Source of the DNA: JAHRAH01 sp051009015
GTDB lineage: Bacteria > Pseudomonadota > Gammaproteobacteria > Tethybacterales > Persebacteraceae
NCBI GenBank assembly: GCA_051009015.1
Contig: JBPCWZ010000028.1
Span: 1 to 27,050, forward strand
DNA: 27,050 nt
Direction of reading: 5' to 3'
Below the pieces are notes generated by a model. It did no database searches. It had not been told where the DNA came from and saw only the letters and a list, made by a program, of their open reading frames with translations. The translations under genes and the position numbers were made by a program. Within the stretch, counting starts at the first letter, position 1. The number at the start of each line of letters is the position of its first letter. Positions 12,701 to 21,700 of this stretch are shown here, in pieces.

Positions 12701-15700
12701 GGGAATTCGGCGGCGGCGGCGGCATCGGCGATGACAGCAATTGGCGTCAATGTTTCAGGGGCATTCCCCGTTATTACACGAGGAATATACTGCCGATAAA
12801 CGGCACGATTTATTTGTTTGAAAATGATGCCACTGTCGGCGGTTGCCTGCCGGAAGTTGCCGTTCGCCCGCTTTTGCCCGCCGCCGCCAATTCCAATTTC
12901 AGGGTCGCTTATATGCCGCGCGTTATTCCGCCGCTTTCGCCTACCATTTTCCCGCCTTCGCGCTTGCGGGCGGAGTTTGCCGCCGGTGTGCGCATTACCA
13001 ACGGGGCGAGATTGACGGCTACCTTGGCAGAGATGGAAGTGCAAGGCGGTATGGCACCTTATCATTATTCCATTATTGGCGATGCGCCCGGTTATCTTTC
13101 CGTTGTCGGCGGGGTTGTTTCGGTTGTCGGCGGTCCGCCGCTTGCGCGTGTTTCGACGGCGGTTATGGTTTCCGTTGCCGTGCGCGATGATTATGTTATC
13201 CCTGCGCGGGCGACGGCGGTTTTGACGATATCGCTGGTGCCGCCGCCGCCGTTGTCGGCAAGCGCTTTTGTTGCCGGTGACGGGCGGCTTTTGCGCGCTT
13301 CGGTATTGGTCGGCAACATTACCGCCGCCGGTTTGGCGCCGGTGCGGTTTTCATCGTCATCGCCGCTTTTGACGCTGGATGTCCAAAGCGGCGCATTCGG
13401 CTTTTTGCCTTCGGTAAGCGGAGAGACGATTACGGCAACGATTATCGCCGATGACGATGGTTATTCGCCGCCGATTACGATGGTCATATCGGCGCGGGCG
13501 GGGCTGGATATTCCGGGTGCGTTGTTGCCGCTGTCGCCGGGTGTTATTACGGTTCGCGCCGGGGAAGTGGCGGGTGTTGCCGAAGTGCGGGCGACATCCA
13601 ATCTTATCGGCGGTTTGACGGCGGCGATGGGCGGCGGCGGTTTTGTCTTTCAATCCGGCGGTAATAATGGCGCGGTTTGGACTGCATATATCCAATCATC
13701 GCTGGCATCGGGCGGCTTGCACACGGTTGTTGTTACTATCGGCGATTCGGGCGGGCGTTATCTTCCCCTGTCGGCGCAACTGACGGTGCGGGCAAACGAA
13801 AGCATCGGCGAAGTGATACTCATCGGCGGCGGCAGTGTTGTTTATGCCGCAAATGGCAATGATATGTCGGTATGGACGCCGCGGGCGACTGTTGCCGGTT
13901 TGGCAGTGCATGGTCATCGGGTTGTGGATCTCAACGGCACGATAGTTGTTGTCGGCGGCAAAAAAGCGGACGGCGGTTATTCCAAACAAATATGGTATTC
14001 GCCCGACCGCGGCACAACATGGCTGTCAAGGCGTTCTTTGGATGACGGCGGTTTGGATGCGGTGTTTTTCGGGCATGCGGCATTGTTTCATAACAATGCG
14101 GTTTTTGCCCTCGGCGGTTTTCGCAACGGGCAAAAGAGCGACCGCATTTATCGTTTGGAAAACCCCGCCGGCGTGTGGCAGAGAATTGAGCATAATGGCA
14201 CATTTCCCGCCATCGCCAACTTTGGCGCGGTTTCCCGCAACCAAGCCATTTTCGTGCCAAATTCGGTATTGGACGGGCGGGGGGTTGTTTCTTATTACGA
14301 CGGCCGCAGTTGGCAACGCGGCATCCATTATGGACAAGCCAACAATATCGGCGCGCACGAAGTATATTTACACGGCGAGGGTTTTTATGTTGTGGAATCC
14401 GTTGCCGACGGGCGCATGGTATCTTTTGGTGACGGATTGAGGCGTACCCGGGAATGCTTCACGCGGTTTGCCGCGCCGCAGCCGGATGTGCAGGCACTTG
14501 CTTTTGACGATGCGGCTTATTTGATAGGCGGCGGTTTGCGCGCCGTCCGGCGACTGGACGAATGCCCGCCGCCGAACGGGAATGCCGGGGTATTGCCATC
14601 CGATGAAGTTGCCGTTAGCGTGCGCGCGGTGTTTTTGCCTTTTGGCGCCGATTACCGCCGCACGGTTGCGCCGCCGCCGCCGCGACTTGGCGCGCGGGTT
14701 GTGCCGGATGGGGCGGTGAGTTTGGTCGCCCATACTTTGTCAATGACGCTGGCAACTGTGCAAGCGGTGCGGGGAAGGGCGCCTTACCGCTTTTCGCTTG
14801 TCAATGCGCCGCCGCTTTTTGCTCTGCATTCGCTTGATGGCGTGCTGTCATTCGGCGGCAGCCTCTCCGTCGGGACGATAACACTGACGGCGCAAATAGC
14901 AGACCGCAACTGGCTGCGGCAGACGGCGCGGGCGCAAATAACCGTCATTAGCGCGCCGCTTGGCGATGTTTCATTGAGCGTGCAGTTTCTTAACAATCTC
15001 AACTTTGTCGCCGGACAACCTTTGCGCACGATGGCGATATTGCATCCGCGCGGCGGCTTTGGCGGCGGCGGTTATGTTTTGCGCGCATCGGTGAATTCGC
15101 CTTCGGTGTTTGCGACCGTTGTCAATAGCGCATTGCTGGTTTCGGCATCGCGCATCGGCGAAGTGTATGTCAATGTCATCGCCGACGACATGCCCGGGCT
15201 GACGGCAAGCCGGGCGGGAGTTGAAAGGTTGTTGCTTAATGTTCATTCTCCGCTTCATATCAGTTTGTCGGCGTATTCGCCGCCCGCGGCGTTTTATAAT
15301 GCGGGCGTTATCGCGCCGCGCAATTTGGCAGTGGTGCATTTTGGCGGCGGATATAGCGCGTTTGATTTTGGCTCCAACAGCCGCCCGCGCCTTTCGGTGG
15401 AGTCGGGTCCGGATAACTTCGCATTGGTGTCTCCCGGCGCGGGGCGGCAACTTATCCTGCTTTCATCTTTGACCGTGTCGTCCGATGTTTTGGTTACCGT
15501 GCTGGCGGAGGATTATTTGTCGCCGCCGTCGCAAAGCCGGGCGGTCTTTACGATATTGCGCGTAGCGCCTTTGAGCGCATCGGTGGCGATGGATTCTTTG
15601 CTGGACGGCGGGAATGCGCGGGCGACGATATTTGGCTTGGGCGGCGTGCCGCCGTATCGTTATTCCGCACTTGGCGCGGTTGTTGATTCCGGCGGCGTTT

Positions 15701-18700
15701 TGCGCATTGGCGACGGTATTGGCGCGGTGACGGTTAGCGTTATTGTTCATGACGCAAGCGCGCTTTCGCCTCCGGCGACAATAGCGATAACGGCAAATCT
15801 GGGCGCAAATGTGCGCGGCAGGTTTAATGGCAACTCGCGGCTGCATGCGGTTGTTGTCGGCGTGCCGCGTTTGATAGGTAATTTCAGCGTGCGCTTTGTC
15901 GACGGGCGCGGTTTGACTTTTGGCATTTTGCCGCGTGGTGTTTTGCGCATTCGCCGTTTGCCGACAATCGTGGCAAGTTTGCACACACTGCCCGGTGGCG
16001 GTGTGGAAACCATTCGGGCGGCATCGGCGGAGTTTTATGCATCGCCGCCGCGCTTTGGTTTATACACGATAACCATTGCCGCCGGTCTTTCGGGCGGCGG
16101 TTATCTTCCGGCGCGGGCGGTTTGGACCATTGACGCATCGGGCGAAGGCGAGAGCGGCGAAGTGTTATTAATAGGCGGCACCGGCGGCATTGTATGGTCG
16201 GCATCCGAAAGCAATCCGGCGCAGTGGTCGCCTTTGGTAACGGTTGCCGGTTTGGAGCGTTCGCATCATCGGGTTGTCGCGCATAACGGCACAATCATCG
16301 TTGCCGGCGGCATTGGCGAAGACGCGCGGTACATATACTTCTCGGCTGATAAAGGGCGGACATGGTCGGATTATCCTTCTCCCTTCGGCGTGCGCCATCG
16401 TTTTGGCATGGCATCATTTCGCGGCGGCGTTTATGTCGCCGGGGGGTATGATGAAAACGGGCGGAGATTGGGCGATGTATGGCGCACCGACGACGGGCGC
16501 AACTGGCGGCAAATCACAACACAAGGTTTTGCCGCAAACGGCATCGCCGACCATGCGCTGGTCAGTTATAACGGCACATTGATAATTCCGGGCGGCGACA
16601 ACGGCGGCAATGCGGCGGAAAACCGGCGCTTGTATCGCAGCGCCGACGGCATCCATTGGAGCAGCGGTTTCGCCCATCCGTCCTATCGCGACAACACAAA
16701 AGGTTATGCGGCGGCGGAGCATAACGGGAGTTTGTATATTCACGGCGTCAGGGGCGATGGCGGCGGCGTTTGGCACAGCGGCGGCGGTTTGGAAAGATGG
16801 TCGCGCTGCGGCATCGGGCGCGGCAGGGAGATAACACCGGGCGGCAGCGACTCGGGTGCTTTGTCATTTGGCGGTTCGTTGTATTTCTTCGGCGGCGGGG
16901 CATTGACTATCCGGCGCACTTCCGGCTGCCCGCCGCAAGCGGCAAATGGCGGGCAAACGCCGCCGGGGACGGAATACGCCCGCCCCGTGCACATAACCCG
17001 CGCCGCCATCGTTAATCCGCCTTTGCCGGGGGCGATTGGTTTGAGCATTGTGCCGCCGGGCATTGCGACTTTGACTGTGGATTCGGCGCTGACCGCCGTT
17101 ATCGGTTCGGTAGCCGCTTTTGGCGGCGCGCCGCCTTATCATTATGTGCTGTTTGAAGGCATTACTTCGTTTGTTTCGGTTGATGCAAACAGCGGCATTT
17201 TGTATCAATCCGGCACGGTGACGTCGGTAGCGCAAGGCAAGTATATTATGGTAACGGATTCCTCTTACCGCTTTGATTTGGCGGTTGTGCCGCTGCCGCT
17301 GGTTATTGTGCCGCCCGCATCGCTGAGCGCGCAAGTGTTAATCACTTCGGGCGTTGTCGGCGTGTCGGTTGTTGCCGCGACCATTCGGGCTTTGGGCGGC
17401 GCGGCGCCATTCAGGTTTTTGCCGCTGGGCGGCAACAGCGATATTAATGCATCGCTCGGTTATGTCCGTTTTCACGGCGATATTACCCGCGGCGGTTCGG
17501 TTGTTGTGCGCGCTTTTGAGATAAGCGATGCCTCGGCAATGGCGCATACCGTATTTGTCACGGCGACGGTTTTGCATAAGTTGCCCGGTGCTTTGGTGCG
17601 GGCGACTTCGGGCATTGTGCCGGTCAAGTTTGGCGCGCAAAGCAGGTTGGGCGAGTTTTATGCGACATTGGCGGCGGGGATATCAATGACGGCGGCGATA
17701 TCACCGCCCGGGCAGTTTGGCGTTACGGTGGTATCAAGGAGCGGCGGGCGTTTTGCGGCTTATATTCGTTCGGCATTGACTGTCGGCGGCAGGCAAACGG
17801 CATCTTTGGTTGTCGGCGATTCGGGCGGCGGTCATGTTCCTTATCGGGCGGCATTTACCGTTGATGCGGCGCGCGGCGAAGTTATCATTATAGGCAGCGA
17901 TAGCAATGTGTGGGCGGCATCGGATAACAACTTGCGCGATTGGCAAAAACGAACCCAATTGACGCTGAACGAAGGCGAGCGGATGATTAATTTCAACGGC
18001 ACGCTTGTTGCGATGCCATTCAACGGGCGCCTGATATTGTATTCTTCCGACCGCGGGCACTCATGGAAGTCAACAGTGCAGCGTTCAATATTATTCCGCC
18101 GGGGTTTTGGCATGGCGGTGCATAACGGCGCACTATACATTGTCGGCGGCGAAGATGGGAGCGGTCGTTATCTGCGCGATGTATGGCGCAGCACAAACAT
18201 TGTTGATTGGCAAAAAGTATCCGCGCCCGGCTTGGATGCGATGGCTGATTTCCCGCTGGTATCGCACAAAGGTTCGCTGATAATCCCCGGCGGGCGGCAA
18301 AAATACGGCGATGCAAGTTCGCGGCGGGTGTATTCCGCCTCCGGTCGTTTTTGGCGGCGGCAAACGGCCGGCGGCGAAGCGCCGAGGATAGGGCTTTATG
18401 CAAATCATGCCGCCGTTGTTTATAACGGCAGGGTGCATATCTACGGCTTGGACGATGCCGTTTATGCTTTTGACAATGCGCAAAACTGGTTGTCGTGCGG
18501 GCATTCTATGCCGCGCCGCCCCGATGTGCGGGCGCTTGTCTTTGGCGGCGGGGTGCATTTGTTTGGCGGCGGCACGCGCGATATCGCCCGTCTTAATGGT
18601 TGTCCTCCCGCTGACGGGAATATCGGGCAAACGCCGCCAAACACGGAGAACAATGCGCCGGTTGTTTATTTGCCTTTTGATGCGCCGGATATTATCGCGC

Positions 18701-21700
18701 CGCCGCCGCCGCTTTTGGAAGTTTCCGTTAATGCCGATGCGCCTTTGACAGTAACTGTCGGCGGTTTGGCGACAATCAATCTTATAACCGTCCATTCCAT
18801 CGGCGGCGCGCCGCCTTTTGCTTATTCGGTCAATGCATTATCTTACCTTACCGTCAGCGGCGGCATTGTCATGCTCGCCGGCGCGCCGCCGCAACCGGCG
18901 ACAACAACAATCAGCGTTATGGTCAGCGACCGCGATTTGCTGCCATCAACGGTTTATGCCATCTTTACTTTGGCAGCCGTTTCGCCGCCGCCGGTTAGTG
19001 TTGCTATTTTGTCATCGGTTTCGGTTTTGGTCGCCGGAGAAAGCGAGCAAACAATCACACTATCGGTATCGGGCGGTTTTACCGGCGCGGGCGGGTATTA
19101 TCATATCAGCAACGGCGATGCGATGGTTGCCGCCGCCGCCGGAAACATTGCTTGGGTGAATATTTCCGCCTCTATTAACAAGCGCGGCAAACTAACCCTG
19201 CTTTTGTCGGCGGATGATAATCATTCCGGCACACCGCCGGCGATAGCATCATTAACCCTGCAAGTTGTCGCGCCGCTGCAACTGCAGTTATCGCCGCCGG
19301 TGATATCCATTGTCGCGACTTTGGCAACCTTGCGGGCGATAGCAGGATTATCGGCATCGGGCGGTTTTGGCAAGCGCGGTTATTCGCTGATAGACCCGCC
19401 GGATGGTTTTGCCCTTGACGGCATTATCATAACCCAGACGATTCCTTTGCTGACGGTTTCCACGCTGACTCTGGCGGCGGAAGTAAGAGATTCCAACACT
19501 CCTCCGCGGCGGGCGACGGCAAAGATGGCGGTTGCCATTACGCCGCTCAAACATTTCGGGGCAAGTTTGCGTATCGGCGACGGCATCATTGCGGCAAATA
19601 CCCCGGCGGCGGCATTGATTCATCCTTTCGGCGGCGTGCCGCCATACCGCTATGAATCAGATAACAAAGTTGCCAATGTCAATCTCGGCGGCGAAATATG
19701 GTTTCATCTGTCGTCAAGCAAAGCAACAATGATAACAACGGCGATAACCGTCAATGACTCATATGAAAGCAGTGAAACGCCGCCGGTGTCCATAACTTTG
19801 ACCGCAACCATCGCCCCGCTCCTGCAAGGGGATGCCGATGGCAACGAAAGCATCCGCACAGTGACGGCAAACCAATGGACGCCGATAGGGACGATGGAAG
19901 TAGCGCGCACTTATGATATCGCCGACCTTACCGCTTCGCATTCTCCCTTTGCTTTGGCAAGCGCGGCATATTTGGGTTTGGATGCGGATGGCGACCGGCA
20001 AATGCAAATACAAGCGGGACCGGTCAGCGAAGGGGTTTATACAATATCGGTAATGCTCGGCGACAGCGCGGGAAGTTATGCCCCGGCGGCTTTTGCATGG
20101 ACGATATCGGTTATCAAACTGCCGGGCGACATTACCCTGAAACCGGCGATAACTGCGGACTTTTTGCCGCCGCGGGTTTTGACTCTGACGGCGCAGTTGT
20201 ATCTGCGCAAGCCGCTGGCGACTTTGACGGTACAAGGCGGATTACCGCCGATGGCGTTTTCGGTTTTTGGCGTTTTGCCGGAGCATACCGCCTTCATCAC
20301 CGCCCGCCGCCCCGACTGGCTGGCGATAAGCGATGACGGGGTTATATCGGTCAACGGCGTGGTTACAAGACCGGTAACACTGGACAGCAAAGACGGCGCA
20401 AAGATGGTAGCAATGGCGACCGATGCCCTCGGGCAAAAGGTGCAAAGCGTCTTTACATTATTGGTCATATCCAAAACCGGTTTTTCGGCAACGCTGCACA
20501 CCCTGCGGACAGTTATCGGCGATGGCGGTTATGCCGATGTCGCTACGGTATCCGTCGGCGGCGGGCATTTGGCATCGGGCGATTATGCCGTGCGCTTTGA
20601 AGGAAGCGGCGATGCGTCATACCGCATTGAAGGAAAAAGGTTGGCGGTTTCGGCGTCATCGCCGGGGATATTAACGGCAACCGTCATCGCCGATGACCAA
20701 ATAACCCGCACCCCTCCGGCAACGATGATTCTCACATTGGAAGTTTTGCCGAAGTTGGAAATACACACGGACATAGCGACAATCATTATCACCGTGCCGT
20801 CTTCTTTGAAGAAAGGCGACCCCCTGCTTTCGGTATCGGTATCCGGCGGCGCGCCGCCTTATTCTTACAAGGTGGATTGGACGCCGAAAACGGGACGCCC
20901 GCTCAGTGTCGGCAATGACGGCATAGTTGCCTTGCGTTTTTCGCTGCGCTATGAAGATTCCAAAAATGCTTTGCCGCGCACTTGGAACTTGCAAGTATTT
21001 GACAGCAAGAATCTGCAAGCGACAAGGCGGAATTTATTCTTCGCCTATTCGGCGGCGGATGTCAGCATTGGCATTACAAGATTTTCCGCACAGCCGGTTG
21101 TCGGCGAAGGTTGGACGGCAGTGGCGCGGCTTTCGGCATCGGGCGGGTATTTGTACGGCAATGACAATGCTTATAGTTATACCATCGGCGCGGTGCATGG
21201 CGCATCATTGTCGGCATCTGTTGATACAAGCGGCAATGTCAGCATTTTGGCGATATCGGCGGGCGCGGCGACGGTAATGGCAATAGCAGACGACAATCAC
21301 AACGCCAGCAAACCGGCGACGGTGCGGATTGTTTTGACGGCGGCGGATGTATCGGGTTTTGCAATGTCCCTCGTCGGCGGCAGGGGTTCGGTTCTGACAT
21401 CGCCGCAGCCGATAAGAGTGGCGACTTTGTCCCTCGTCGGCGGTTATTTGCCGGCGGGTGCAAACTACGACTTGCGCGGGAAAGCATCAAAAGGCGCGGT
21501 ATTCTTCGGCGATGCACAGCCATTCGGCTTTGCCGTATCCCTGCTTGCGCAAGATGCGGGCGACATAACGGCGACACTGATAGCAAACGACAGCCACCCG
21601 TCATCCCCCCCGGCAACGGTGCTAATGACAACAAAAGCCATCAAAGGCGCAAGCATCATCGTGCCGGACAATTTGGCGGACGGCATCACGGTTGTTCCGA

